Positions 43,874 through 52,815 of a stretch of 64,000 nucleotides of DNA are shown here, in pieces. The stretch's first letter is position 1, and every line of letters starts with the position of its first letter. A program made the translations under genes and the position numbers. The DNA comes from Arenibacter echinorum (GTDB lineage: Bacteria; Bacteroidota; Bacteroidia; Flavobacteriales; Flavobacteriaceae): the NCBI RefSeq assembly GCF_003259375.1, contig NZ_QLLN01000001.1:28635-92634 (forward strand), read 5' to 3'. A model generated the notes under the pieces. That model made no database searches. It had not been told where the DNA came from and saw nothing but the letters and a program-made list of their open reading frames with translations.

Positions 43874-43916
43874 TATATTTGTAGCTTGTTTTTGTTTCTT
43901 CAAACCGAAACAAAAA
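43874..43916 (+). promoter_or_regulatory. aroA promoter -7 box with hairpin at the transcript start
   Basis: TATATTTG (43874-43881) fits the -7 consensus. Starting about 7 bp downstream is a perfect 10-bp inverted repeat (TTTTTGTTTC at 43889-43898, GAAACAAAAA at 43907-43916, 8-nt loop). The repeat would form a hairpin at the 5' end of the aroA mRNA. No TTG at -33 was found. Confidence 0.5.
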
Positions 43917-43950
43917 ATATTGTAAATACGTCTTAAAAATTCCATATAAA

Positions 43951-45180
43951 TTGAAGCTATATTTATCCGCCCCTTCTGAAACCCTTATTAAATCAGATAT
44001 AAAAATTACAGGATCCAAAAGTGAATCCAATAGGTTGTTGTTGCTACAGGCCTTATTTCCCTCTATAAAAATTGATAACCTTTCCAATTCCGATGATGCG
44101 GAGGTTATGCAAAAGGGGTTGCAGATTAGCAATGGTGTAGTAGATATTCACCATGCAGGTACTGCCATGCGTTTTTTAACCGCTTATTTTGCGTCACAGG
44201 AGAATAAAGAGGTTACCCTTACAGGATCCAAAAGAATGACGGAAAGGCCTATAAAAGTATTGGTAGAGGCATTGAGGAGTCTGGGTGCGGAAATAAGTTA
44301 TATAAAGGATGAAGGGTATCCGCCTATTGCCATAAAAGGTAAAAAGTTGACAAAGCATAAAGTTAGTCTGCCTGCCGATATTAGTAGTCAGTATATTTCG
44401 GCTTTGTTATTAATAGCGCCAAGTCTGGAAAATGGGATAGAGTTGGAACTGGTTGGTAAAATAACATCGGTACCGTATATAAAAATGACCTTGGGTCTGC
44501 TTTCCCAAATTGGGGTAACGAGTTCCTTTCAAGGGAATACTATCAAGGTATCGCCAAAAAAGACAGTTGAACCTTCCACCCAAGTAGTGGAATCGGATTG
44601 GAGTTCCGCTTCCTATTTTTATAGTATAGTTGCACTTTGTGATATAGGTACGGAAATATCATTGTCCGCCTATAATAAGAATAGCCTTCAAGGGGATAGT
44701 GTCCTTAAGGAAATCTACAAGGCTTTTGGCGTAGAAACCAACTTTCAGGGCCATGATGTTGTTTTGAAAAAAATTGCTGCTCCTAATAATACCAACTTCA
44801 ATTTAGACTTGGCAAATGCACCGGATATAGCACAGACTATTGCAGTAACTTGTTTAGGTTTGGGCGTGGGATGTCATATGACTGGTCTACATACCCTTAA
44901 AATTAAGGAAACCGATAGATTGGAAGCATTAAAGACGGAATTGACCAAGTTGGGTGCATCCATTTCCGTAACCGACAAAACTTTGACTCTGGAACCGTCC
45001 AAGGAAATAAAAAAGGAAATTGCTATTGATACCTATAACGATCACAGAATGGCCATGGCTTTTGCTCCCTTGGCGCTGAAAACTTCACTGTATGTCAATG
45101 ATGCGGAAGTGGTATCCAAATCATATCCAGACTTTTGGGAGGATATGAAAAATCTGAAATTCAGGGTGCAGACCGTTTGA
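43951..45180 (+). CDS. aroA: 3-phosphoshikimate 1-carboxyvinyltransferase (EPSP synthase)
   Basis: 409-aa shikimate-pathway enzyme. Start is TTG at 43951 (KLYLSAPSE). Motifs: ITGSKSESNRLLLLQALFP with the substrate-binding Lys/Ser, HAGTAMRFLTAYFA, the RMTERPIKVLVEALRSLGA block and the late DTYNDHRMAMAFAPLAL. In the first of these blocks the usual G-N-A-G-T-A-x-R is shortened to H-A-G-T-A-M-R, as in other Bacteroidota, so the typical glyphosate-binding loop differs. Monocistronic, with its own promoter. Confidence 0.95.
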   Translation: MKLYLSAPSETLIKSDIKITGSKSESNRLLLLQALFPSIKIDNLSNSDDAEVMQKGLQISNGVVDIHHAGTAMRFLTAYFASQENKEVTLTGSKRMTERPIKVLVEALRSLGAEISYIKDEGYPPIAIKGKKLTKHKVSLPADISSQYISALLLIAPSLENGIELELVGKITSVPYIKMTLGLLSQIGVTSSFQGNTIKVSPKKTVEPSTQVVESDWSSASYFYSIVALCDIGTEISLSAYNKNSLQGDSVLKEIYKAFGVETNFQGHDVVLKKIAAPNNTNFNLDLANAPDIAQTIAVTCLGLGVGCHMTGLHTLKIKETDRLEALKTELTKLGASISVTDKTLTLEPSKEIKKEIAIDTYNDHRMAMAFAPLALKTSLYVNDAEVVSKSYPDFWEDMKNLKFRVQTV

Positions 45181-45203
45181 TTTTTATTTAAATAGGGTTT
45201 TAC

Positions 45204-45235
45204 TTGACATCGCCCCCTGCATCGTCGTATATTTG
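45204..45235 (+). promoter_or_regulatory. Promoter of queA
   Basis: TTG (45204-45206) and TATATTTG (45228-45235) with a 21-nt spacer, a full match to the flavobacterial consensus, 42 bp before the queA ATG. Confidence 0.8.
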
Positions 45236-45276
45236 CAGCCGCTAAACATTAATCTAAAATTTAAGGAATATACTAA

Positions 45277-46326
45277 ATGAAATTATCGCACTTCAATTTT
45301 GAACTTCCAAATGAATTATTGGCAGAGTATCCGGCAGAGAACAGAGATGAGTCCAAATTAATGGTAATTCATAGGGATACAGGTAAAATAGAGCACAAAA
45401 TGTTCAAGGATCTTATTGACTATTTTGATGAGGGCGATGTAATGGTGCTTAATAATACCAAGGTTTTTCCTGCTAGATTATATGGTAATAAGGAAAAGAC
45501 CGGTGCCAGAATCGAGGTATTTTTATTGCGGGAATTAAATGAGGAGCAACGTCTTTGGGATGTGTTGGTAGATCCAGCACGTAAAATAAGAATTGGTAAC
45601 AAACTTTATTTTGGTGATGATGAAACTCTAGTGGCCGAGGTAATAGACAATACCACTTCTCGAGGAAGAACCTTGAGATTCCTTTATGATGGTTCCTATA
45701 CCGATTTTAGAAGAAAATTAAAGGAATTGGGTGAAACTCCTTTGCCAAAATACATCAAGAGAAAGGTAGAGGCCGAAGACGAAAAAAGATATCAAACCAT
45801 ATATGCAAAGCACGAAGGTGCAGTAGCAGCACCTACCGCTGGTTTGCATTTTTCCAAGCATTTGTTGAAAAGATTGGAAATAAAGGGAATCGACTTTGCC
45901 GAGGTTACCCTACACGTAGGTCTGGGGACTTTTAATCCTGTTGAAGTAGAGGATCTTTCCAAACACAAGATGGATAGTGAGGAATTGATCATTGATGAAA
46001 AGGCAACTGAAATTGTGAATTCCGCCAAACTTAAGAAGCGTAGGATATGTGCTGTAGGTACTACTGCTATGAGGGCCTTGGAAAGTGCGGTATCTTCACA
46101 GCAGACCTTAAATACATTTGATGGTTGGACGAACAAGTTTGTTTTTCCTCCATACGAATTTAGTATTGCCACAGCCATGGTGACCAATTTTCACTTGCCA
46201 AAATCTACACTCTTGATGATGGTTTCGGCTTTTATGGGGCACGATTTGATGAAGAAGGCCTACAAGGAGGCAATTTTGGAAGGATATAAGTTTTATTCTT
46301 ACGGGGATGCCATGTTGATAATATAA
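45277..46326 (+). CDS. queA: S-adenosylmethionine:tRNA ribosyltransferase-isomerase
   Basis: 349-aa QueA, which transfers and isomerises the ribose of SAM onto 7-aminomethyl-7-deazaguanine in tRNA, giving epoxyqueuosine. Start [36 protein letters not shown], the [10 protein letters not shown] block, and [19 protein letters not shown] near the end are diagnostic. Ordinary length. Followed by a terminator. Confidence 0.96.
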   Translation: MKLSHFNFELPNELLAEYPAENRDESKLMVIHRDTGKIEHKMFKDLIDYFDEGDVMVLNNTKVFPARLYGNKEKTGARIEVFLLRELNEEQRLWDVLVDPARKIRIGNKLYFGDDETLVAEVIDNTTSRGRTLRFLYDGSYTDFRRKLKELGETPLPKYIKRKVEAEDEKRYQTIYAKHEGAVAAPTAGLHFSKHLLKRLEIKGIDFAEVTLHVGLGTFNPVEVEDLSKHKMDSEELIIDEKATEIVNSAKLKKRRICAVGTTAMRALESAVSSQQTLNTFDGWTNKFVFPPYEFSIATAMVTNFHLPKSTLLMMVSAFMGHDLMKKAYKEAILEGYKFYSYGDAMLII

Positions 46327-46346
46327 GTATCCAAAATAATACTAAG

Positions 46347-46391
46347 ATCCCGTCAGTATAGCAGATAATTGTTGATTGACGGGATTTTTTT
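46347..46391 (+). terminator. Terminator after queA
   Basis: ATCCCGTCA (46347-46355) pairs with TGACGGGAT (46377-46385) around a 21-nt loop and is followed by a T run. The rlmN start lies about 24 bp further on, so rlmN depends on read-through or a promoter in that gap. Confidence 0.8.
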
Positions 46392-46414
46392 ATAGAATCA
46401 TTTATCTTTAAGAA

Positions 46415-47461
46415 GTGGAAGTTGCAAAAAACAAAAAGGATATAAGGGCATATACCAAGGAACAACTTAGGTTGTTCTTTGAAAGCCAGGGAGACAAGGC
46501 CTTTAGGGGTAACCAGGTCTATGAATGGTTGTGGCAAAAATCGGCCCATACCTTTGAGGATATGACCAATATTTCCAAGGAGACCAGGCAGATGTTGGAG
46601 GATAATTTTGTGATCAACCATATAAAGGTAGATCAAATGCAACGCAGTAGTGACGGAACCATTAAAAATGCAGTTCGCCTGCACGATGACCTTATTGTGG
46701 AATCTGTTTTAATTCCTACCAAAACAAGGACTACGGCCTGTGTGTCCAGTCAAGTGGGCTGTAGTTTGGATTGTAAATTTTGTGCTACTGCCCGACTAAA
46801 GCGGATGAGAAACCTAAATCCGGACGAGATTTATGATCAAGTGGTGGCTATTGACAATGAGAGTAGGCTGTATTTTGATCGCCCTTTGAGCAATATTGTT
46901 TTTATGGGCATGGGAGAGCCGTTGATGAATTACAACAATGTGATTAAGGCTATTGATAAGATAACCTCTCCGGAAGGATTGGGGATGTCTCCCAAGCGCA
47001 TTACGGTATCTACTTCAGGCGTGCCCAAAATGATACGGAAAATGGCGGACGAGGAAGTGAAATTTAAATTGGCGGTTTCCTTGCATTCTGCGATAGATGA
47101 AATAAGGACTTCCATAATGCCCTTTAATGCAACCTTTACCCTGGCCGACTTACGGGAGGCACTTGAATATTGGTACCAAAAGACAAAAAGTAGGATTACC
47201 TATGAATACGTGGTTTGGGAAGGTATTAATGACACCCAAAGGGATGCGAATGCCTTGGTGGATTTCTGCAGGTTTGCCCCCTCCAAGGTTAACCTTATCG
47301 AGTATAACCCAATAGACGATGGGGATTTTCAACAAGCGAATAATGCCGCCATTGAAATGTATGTCAGGACTTTAGAGCAAAATGGCATTACGGTGACCGT
47401 AAGGCGTTCCAGGGGCAAGGATATTGATGCGGCCTGCGGACAGTTGGCCAATAAATCTTAG
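46415..47461 (+). CDS. rlmN: Dual-specificity RNA methyltransferase RlmN
   Basis: 348-aa radical-SAM enzyme that methylates C2 of adenosine in 23S rRNA (A2503) and some tRNAs. The Cx3Cx2C cluster is CSLDCKFC, followed by NIVFMGMGEPLMNY; the acceptor/catalytic Cys pair should include the late Cys in AACGQL. The start is GTG at 46415, no ATG nearby. Normal length. Confidence 0.95.
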   Translation: MEVAKNKKDIRAYTKEQLRLFFESQGDKAFRGNQVYEWLWQKSAHTFEDMTNISKETRQMLEDNFVINHIKVDQMQRSSDGTIKNAVRLHDDLIVESVLIPTKTRTTACVSSQVGCSLDCKFCATARLKRMRNLNPDEIYDQVVAIDNESRLYFDRPLSNIVFMGMGEPLMNYNNVIKAIDKITSPEGLGMSPKRITVSTSGVPKMIRKMADEEVKFKLAVSLHSAIDEIRTSIMPFNATFTLADLREALEYWYQKTKSRITYEYVVWEGINDTQRDANALVDFCRFAPSKVNLIEYNPIDDGDFQQANNAAIEMYVRTLEQNGITVTVRRSRGKDIDAACGQLANKS

Positions 47462-47630
47462 AGATTCTTGGTCCGGGGAAAGGCAACTTTGTCTTGTATC
47501 GATTCCTGTTGCAAATTCGCTGAAATCTATAATTTAGGGTTACATTACCATTTTTGGCTGTTAATTACTATGTTTTTTTACCTAATTTTACGCAACTGAA
47601 CTAGCAATCCAAAACAGCCTAAATTATCCC

Positions 47631-48608
47631 TTGAAAATTGTATCCCAAATAAAGGAACCGATTAATCAGGAAATGGAACTTTTTGAAAAAAAGTTCTATG
47701 AATCCATGTCTTCCAAGGTTGCCTTATTAAATAGGATAACTTACTATATCGTTAATCGAAAAGGGAAACAGATGCGCCCAATGTTCGTCTTTCTTACTGC
47801 TAAACTGTTGAATAACGGGGAGGTAAACGAAAGGACATATAGGGGAGCATCGGTTATAGAATTGATACATACTGCTACCCTGGTCCACGACGACGTGGTA
47901 GACGACAGTAATAAACGTCGCGGTTTCTTCTCTGTAAATGCTTTATGGAAAAACAAAATTGCCGTTTTGGTAGGAGATTATCTACTTTCAAAAGGCCTTT
48001 TGTTGTCCATCGATAATGGGGATTTTGATCTTCTTAGGATTATTTCTGTCGCCGTGCGTGAAATGAGTGAGGGGGAATTGTTACAAATTGAGAAGGCGAG
48101 GCGCTTGGATATTACTGAGGAGGTGTATTATGATATTATTAGGCAGAAGACGGCAACTTTGATTGCTGCTTGCTGCAGCTTGGGAGCCTGTTCCGTTAAG
48201 CCGGATTCCCCGGATGTGGAAACTTTTAGGAAATTTGGCGAGCTAATTGGTATGGCCTTTCAAATAAAGGATGATCTGTTCGATTACGGGGAGGAAAGAA
48301 TTGGCAAACCTACGGGGATAGATATTAAGGAGCAGAAAATGACCTTACCGTTGATATACGTACTTAATAAATGTTCCAAGACCGAAAAAAAATGGTTGAT
48401 CAATTCTATTAAGAATTACAACAAGGATAAAAAACGGGTCAAGGAAGTTATCTCCTTTGTGAAAGATAACGGTGGTCTTGAATATGCCGTTAAAAAGATG
48501 CTGGCCTACAAGGAAGAAGCCTTGGCCTTGTTGGATACTTATCCGGATTCAGAATACAAGAGTTCACTGGTGCTAATGGTAAACTACGTGGTAGATCGTA
48601 AAAAGTAA
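47631..48608 (+). CDS. Long-chain polyprenyl diphosphate synthase
   Basis: 325-aa trans-prenyltransferase of the IspB/octaprenyl synthase type. First Asp-rich motif HDDVVDDSNKRRG near residues 85-97, second KDDLFDYGEE near 216-225, plus GKQMRPMFVFL near the start. It probably builds the side chain of menaquinone; the exact chain length cannot be read reliably. Start TTG at 47631. Separated from rlmN by 170 bp. Confidence 0.92.
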   Translation: MKIVSQIKEPINQEMELFEKKFYESMSSKVALLNRITYYIVNRKGKQMRPMFVFLTAKLLNNGEVNERTYRGASVIELIHTATLVHDDVVDDSNKRRGFFSVNALWKNKIAVLVGDYLLSKGLLLSIDNGDFDLLRIISVAVREMSEGELLQIEKARRLDITEEVYYDIIRQKTATLIAACCSLGACSVKPDSPDVETFRKFGELIGMAFQIKDDLFDYGEERIGKPTGIDIKEQKMTLPLIYVLNKCSKTEKKWLINSIKNYNKDKKRVKEVISFVKDNGGLEYAVKKMLAYKEEALALLDTYPDSEYKSSLVLMVNYVVDRKK

Positions 48609-48678
48609 ATCTGTACTTCTTTAAATCAGTATAAAATCGGTTTAGGACGGCGCTTCGGTTTGTGATAATCGAAGTAAT

Positions 48679-48945
48679 TTAGGTTTTTTGCTTTAAGCTT
48701 TTTCCAATTTCAATACTGTGTTGCATTTCTTCTGTAAATTCATCCTCGTAATAAGTTCTTTTACAGTGAGAGCAGCTTATGGTGGAGTTAGTGCCCACTC
48801 TAAAAAGGGAAATCCAGAAAAGGTGAAAATATGTGGTACTTGTTACTGCTGTTAAGGTGCCCTTGTTTTCGCAGTAGGGACAAGCCACATTTTGAAGTAA
48901 TTTTGAAGTGGTTTTTCCCGGTTTGGTTCCTAGAAATAATATCAT
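48679..48945 (-). CDS. Small zinc-ribbon protein
   Basis: 88-aa protein with two Cys pairs, CPYC (residues 22-25) and CSHC (residues 58-61), spaced as in a zinc ribbon around a hydrophobic FHLFWISLFRVG segment. The pattern matches 'zinc-ribbon domain containing protein' families common in Bacteroidota. Single gene on the minus strand between the prenyl synthase and dnaG. Function unknown. Confidence 0.82.
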   Translation of the reverse strand: MILFLGTKPGKTTSKLLQNVACPYCENKGTLTAVTSTTYFHLFWISLFRVGTNSTISCSHCKRTYYEDEFTEEMQHSIEIGKSLKQKT

Positions 48946-49070
48946 TTCCTATTTGTTTAAACTACTAAATGAAAATCGCAATTTAGCCAATATTTATTTT
49001 ACAAGCATGGCTTTTCCTTTTTCCAAGAGGTCTTAAAGTACTATCTTTAGCCTGCTAAAAAATGTAAAGA

Positions 49071-51050
49071 TTGATTTCAAAATCTACCATAGACAAAGTA
49101 TATGAGGCTGCCCGTTTGGAGGAGGTAATCGGGGATTTTGTACAATTGAAAAAATCCGGTTCCAACTTTAAGGGCCTAAGTCCTTTTACCGATGAGCGCA
49201 GCCCTAGCTTCATGGTCTCCCCGGTAAAACAGATATGGAAGGATTTTAGTAGTGGAAAGGGAGGGAATGTTGTAGCCTTTTTAATGGAACACGAACATTT
49301 TTCCTATCCTGAGGCCATTAAATATTTGGCGAGAAAGTATAATATCGAAATTGAGGAAACAGAGCTGAGCACCGAACAAAAAGAGCAGACCAATGAACGG
49401 GAGAGTATGTATCTGGTTTCCGAATTTGCCCAAAAATATTTCTCGGAGGTCTTGTGGGAAAGGGAACAGGGTAAGGCCATTGGTTTAAGTTATTTTAAGG
49501 AACGCGGATTTACAGATGATACCATCAAGAAGTTTGATTTGGGCTATTGTTTGGATCAGTGGGATGGTTTTACCAAAGCGGCCCTCAACAAGGGGTATCA
49601 ATTAGATTATTTGGAGAAAACGGGCCTTACTATTGTCAAGGACGATGCGGCCGACATGGATAACAAAAAGACCTTCGATCGGTTTAAAGGTCGTGTTATG
49701 TTTCCTATACATAGCATGAGCGGCAGGGTACTCGGTTTTGGAGGCAGAATATTGACGAATGATAAAAAGGCGGCCAAATACTTAAACTCCCCGGAAAGCG
49801 ATATTTACCACAAAAGCAAGGTGCTGTATGGTATCTACTTTGCAAAACAGGCCATTGCCAAGGAAGACAATTGTTACCTGGTAGAAGGGTATACAGATGT
49901 TATTCAGATGTACCAACGAGGTATCCACAATGTAGTTTCTTCCAGTGGTACAGCTTTGACCTCAGATCAGATCAGATTGATCAATAGGCTCACCAAGAAT
50001 ATAACCGTTTTGTTCGATGGGGATGCGGCCGGATTACGGGCGTCCCTAAGGGGAATAGACCTTATTCTGGAGCAGGGAATGAACGTAAAGGTGTGTACCT
50101 TTCCGGAAGGGGAAGACCCGGATAGTTTTTCCAAGAACAATGACTACGAGGATGTGGTGCTCTATCTGCAGGAGAATTCCAAGGACTTTATTCAGTTCAA
50201 AGCTTCTTTGCTGGTAGAGGAAGCTGCCAACGACCCTATTAAAAGAGCGGATACGGTTCGGGATATTGTTAATAGTATCTCTAAAATTCCAGATAGGATA
50301 CAGAAGGAAATCTACATACAGGAGTGCGCACAGATTATGAATATTTCCGAGGCGGTTTTGTTCAATACCTTGGCGCAGATCGGGAAAAAGGATGTATCGG
50401 ATGCCAATAAACAGATAAAACAGAAGCAGCAGGCCTTTGATGTGGTCAAGAACGAACCATTAAGTCAGAAGGTAGATGTGCAATACGAACTGGAGCGTAA
50501 GATTATAGAGATGTTGCTGCTTTATGGGGATATGGAACAACAATTCGAGGATCTGGTTTTAAAGGAAAATGAAAAGGGCGATTTGGAACTGGAGCCGGAA
50601 TCTTTGGAGACCAAAGTTTACGAAAAGATATATCTAGATTTACAAGACGATGAAATTGAGCTTGCCAATGAGCAGTTCAGAAATATTTATTATAGATTGA
50701 TGGAAGACCTTAATGAGAAGGAAATTTTTTCCATTACCACCTTTATAGCAGATTTGGACCAAGAATTGGCCTCGGAAATTTCTTCTATCTTAATGGAGGA
50801 AGAAAAGTATGTTCTACACCGGTGGGAAGAAAAGGATATATATCCGAAGGACAAAAAAGTGGGGATTTCCCAGTTGGTGAGCGAAACAATTTTAACGCTG
50901 AGATGCTACTTGATTAAAAAGAGGATTGGATCCCTTCAGGAGAACACTTTAAATAATCATGATGGAAATATAGAAACCATGGAAGAGATTATGAACTATA
51001 TACAGCTCAATGTGTTGTTGAACAAAAAGCTCAACAGGGTTCTTTCTTAG
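49071..51050 (+). CDS. dnaG: DNA primase
   Basis: 659-aa DnaG that makes RNA primers for replication. Start TTG at 49071. The N-terminal domain aligns with the CHC2 zinc domain (FKGLSPFTDERSPSFMVSP ... FSSGKGGNVVAFLME), but every zinc ligand is replaced. The normal C-P-F-H is S-P-F-T, and the C-x-x-C is D-F-S-S in this region. The catalytic TOPRIM core is intact (YLVEGYTDVIQMYQ, VLFDGDAAG ... EGEDPDSF). The C-terminal helicase-binding region follows. Not a truncated gene; the substitution is, as far as I recall, general in flavobacterial primases. Confidence 0.95.
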   Translation: MISKSTIDKVYEAARLEEVIGDFVQLKKSGSNFKGLSPFTDERSPSFMVSPVKQIWKDFSSGKGGNVVAFLMEHEHFSYPEAIKYLARKYNIEIEETELSTEQKEQTNERESMYLVSEFAQKYFSEVLWEREQGKAIGLSYFKERGFTDDTIKKFDLGYCLDQWDGFTKAALNKGYQLDYLEKTGLTIVKDDAADMDNKKTFDRFKGRVMFPIHSMSGRVLGFGGRILTNDKKAAKYLNSPESDIYHKSKVLYGIYFAKQAIAKEDNCYLVEGYTDVIQMYQRGIHNVVSSSGTALTSDQIRLINRLTKNITVLFDGDAAGLRASLRGIDLILEQGMNVKVCTFPEGEDPDSFSKNNDYEDVVLYLQENSKDFIQFKASLLVEEAANDPIKRADTVRDIVNSISKIPDRIQKEIYIQECAQIMNISEAVLFNTLAQIGKKDVSDANKQIKQKQQAFDVVKNEPLSQKVDVQYELERKIIEMLLLYGDMEQQFEDLVLKENEKGDLELEPESLETKVYEKIYLDLQDDEIELANEQFRNIYYRLMEDLNEKEIFSITTFIADLDQELASEISSILMEEEKYVLHRWEEKDIYPKDKKVGISQLVSETILTLRCYLIKKRIGSLQENTLNNHDGNIETMEEIMNYIQLNVLLNKKLNRVLS

Positions 51051-51077
51051 GACAGCTGAATAGGGTAAATAAAAAAA

Positions 51078-51117
51078 ACTGAAGTCCTATTTGTCAGGAA
51101 ATCAGTCTTTTTTATTT
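51078..51117. terminator. Bidirectional terminator after dnaG
   Basis: ACTGA-AG-TCCT (51078-51088) pairs with AGGA-AA-TCAGT (51096-51106), with a 2x2 internal mismatch. It is preceded by an A run and followed by T-rich sequence, between convergent dnaG and the response-regulator gene. Confidence 0.7.
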
Positions 51118-51134
51118 TTGATTGGTTATTATAT

Positions 51135-51764
51135 CTAGTACAATTCCAAAGCTTTGGCCTGCTGCAATAAATCCACTAAGTTATCAACATTTAATTTACG
51201 CATTAAGCGCGCTTTATAGGTGCTGACCGTTTTTTCGTTGAGATCCAAGCCTTGTGCTACTTCCTTATTTCGCTTGCCACTGGCCAAGAGTTTAAGGACT
51301 TCTACTTCCCTTGTGGAAAGTTTTCTAAAGAACCTTCTTGGTTTTTGTGTGCCTTCATCAAAAGCTAGTCGTTGCGCCAATTCGTTGGTAATAAACATAT
51401 TACCTTCGCTAACTTTTCGTATTGCACTTATAATGTAATCTATTTCCGATGTTTTGGATAAGTAACCAAAAGCTCCTGCACGGATGGTACTTAGAGCATA
51501 AACATCTTCAGATTGACCGCTATAGATCAAAACCCGTATGTTTGGGTATTCCTTTTTTATTTTTCTAAGGGTTGCAATGCCATTAATTTCGGGGATGTCC
51601 ATTTCCAGAAGAATTACGTCCGGGGTAAAAAGTTCCAGCTTATTGAATAATTCCGTGGTGGTAGATGCATCGGCGATAACTTGAATATCAGAAACCGATT
51701 CCAAGACTTGTTTTACGCCCATCCGTACTATAGGATGATTATCAGCAATTAAAATTTTGATCAT
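51135..51764 (-). CDS. NarL-type response regulator with Glu at the phospho-acceptor site
   Basis: 209-aa receiver plus LuxR-type HTH protein. The receiver starts IKILIADNHPIVRMGV, in which the usual acidic pair is D-N. At the phosphorylation position it reads ILLEMDIPEING, with Glu54 where Asp is expected; the later Thr/Ser and Lys (YLSKT) are kept. The HTH is complete (LSTREVEVLKLLASGKRNKEVA, then KTVSTYKARLMRKLNV). It probably acts without standard phosphorylation. No histidine kinase is adjacent. I recall close relatives with the same Glu in other flavobacteria. Confidence 0.9.
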   Translation of the reverse strand: MIKILIADNHPIVRMGVKQVLESVSDIQVIADASTTTELFNKLELFTPDVILLEMDIPEINGIATLRKIKKEYPNIRVLIYSGQSEDVYALSTIRAGAFGYLSKTSEIDYIISAIRKVSEGNMFITNELAQRLAFDEGTQKPRRFFRKLSTREVEVLKLLASGKRNKEVAQGLDLNEKTVSTYKARLMRKLNVDNLVDLLQQAKALELY

Positions 51765-51933
51765 TTTAGGTTATTTTTCTAGATTTCAACATCAATAATC
51801 ATGTCTAAAAATACTGACATGCAATGTAGGGTTAAAATATCTAATTCGATAAGCAAAGCTTCATTTTTTTATCCAAAACCGAAAATTTTCACGTGTTTTT
51901 TCGATTTAATCACTTGGTTCTTAGGTGAGAGGT

Positions 51934-52722
51934 TCATTTTAACGAATTTGGTATTTCACAAACAGGAATAGGAACCATCTTATGTTTGTTTGAGCGGTTA
52001 AATTTTTTGTATATCTGAAAAACCTCTTTTTGTCTATCAGAAAAATCCGTCTCCACTTTTCCTTCTTCCTCCATTTGCATGGCCCATTCCAATTCTGGAT
52101 AGGATGCTCCTATTTGGTCTTCATCCGTTCTGTCATCACCCCATAGTCCATCTGTAGGTGCGGCCTTAATAATGTCCTCGTTAATGCCAAGGACCTTGGC
52201 AATTTCGTATACTTCGGTTTTGAGTAGATCGGCAATCGGACTTAAGTCTACACCTCCATCCCCATATTTAGTGTAGAAGCCTACACCGAAATCTTCCACC
52301 TTGTTCCCAGTACCGGCTACAAGCAGTTTATTTAAGGCAGCAAAATAATACAAAGTGGTCATTCTTAATCTGGCCCTGGTATTGGCCAATGACATAAACC
52401 TATCCTCTTCATTGTCAACAGCGGGTAGTGCATCCACCAAACTATCAAAAGTGGGCGTGAGGTTTACCTGTAGTCTTTCAACATTGGTATAGTTCTTTTT
52501 TAGCCATTTTATATGTTCGGATGCACGGGTAACTTGACTTTCGGCCTGGTGGATGGGCATTTCCAAACATAAAAGTTGTAGTCCTGTTCTAGCGCATAGG
52601 GTAGAGGTTACCGCGGAATCTATACCCCCGGAAATTCCGATTACAAATCCATTTATATTTGCTTTGTTGGCATATTCCTGTAACCATGTTACAATGTGGT
52701 CTATAACTTTTTCGGTCTGCAT
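51934..52722 (-). CDS. nadE: NH3-dependent NAD+ synthetase
   Basis: 262-aa NadE without the glutaminase domain. ATP-binding loop VIGISGGIDSAVTSTL, then AGTGNKVEDFGVGFYTKYGDGGVDLSPIADLLKTEVYEIA, and the late KHKMVPIP. Makes NAD from deamido-NAD and ammonia. It lies upstream of, and divergent from, gldB, an arrangement I recall in other flavobacteria. Confidence 0.95.
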   Translation of the reverse strand: MQTEKVIDHIVTWLQEYANKANINGFVIGISGGIDSAVTSTLCARTGLQLLCLEMPIHQAESQVTRASEHIKWLKKNYTNVERLQVNLTPTFDSLVDALPAVDNEEDRFMSLANTRARLRMTTLYYFAALNKLLVAGTGNKVEDFGVGFYTKYGDGGVDLSPIADLLKTEVYEIAKVLGINEDIIKAAPTDGLWGDDRTDEDQIGASYPELEWAMQMEEEGKVETDFSDRQKEVFQIYKKFNRSNKHKMVPIPVCEIPNSLK

Positions 52723-52749
52723 ATGAACAATTTATAAGGTTTAAAAACT

Positions 52750-52757
52750 TAACTTTG
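52750..52757 (+). promoter_or_regulatory. Promoter -7 box of gldB
   Basis: TAACTTTG fits TAnnTTTG and lies 58 bp before gldB. No convincing -33 TTG was found. Confidence 0.45.
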
Positions 52758-52815
52758 CACGGTAAAAATAAAGCCTAGAGTTTAATATTTAAAACATTAA
52801 CCGAATTACTTTAGA

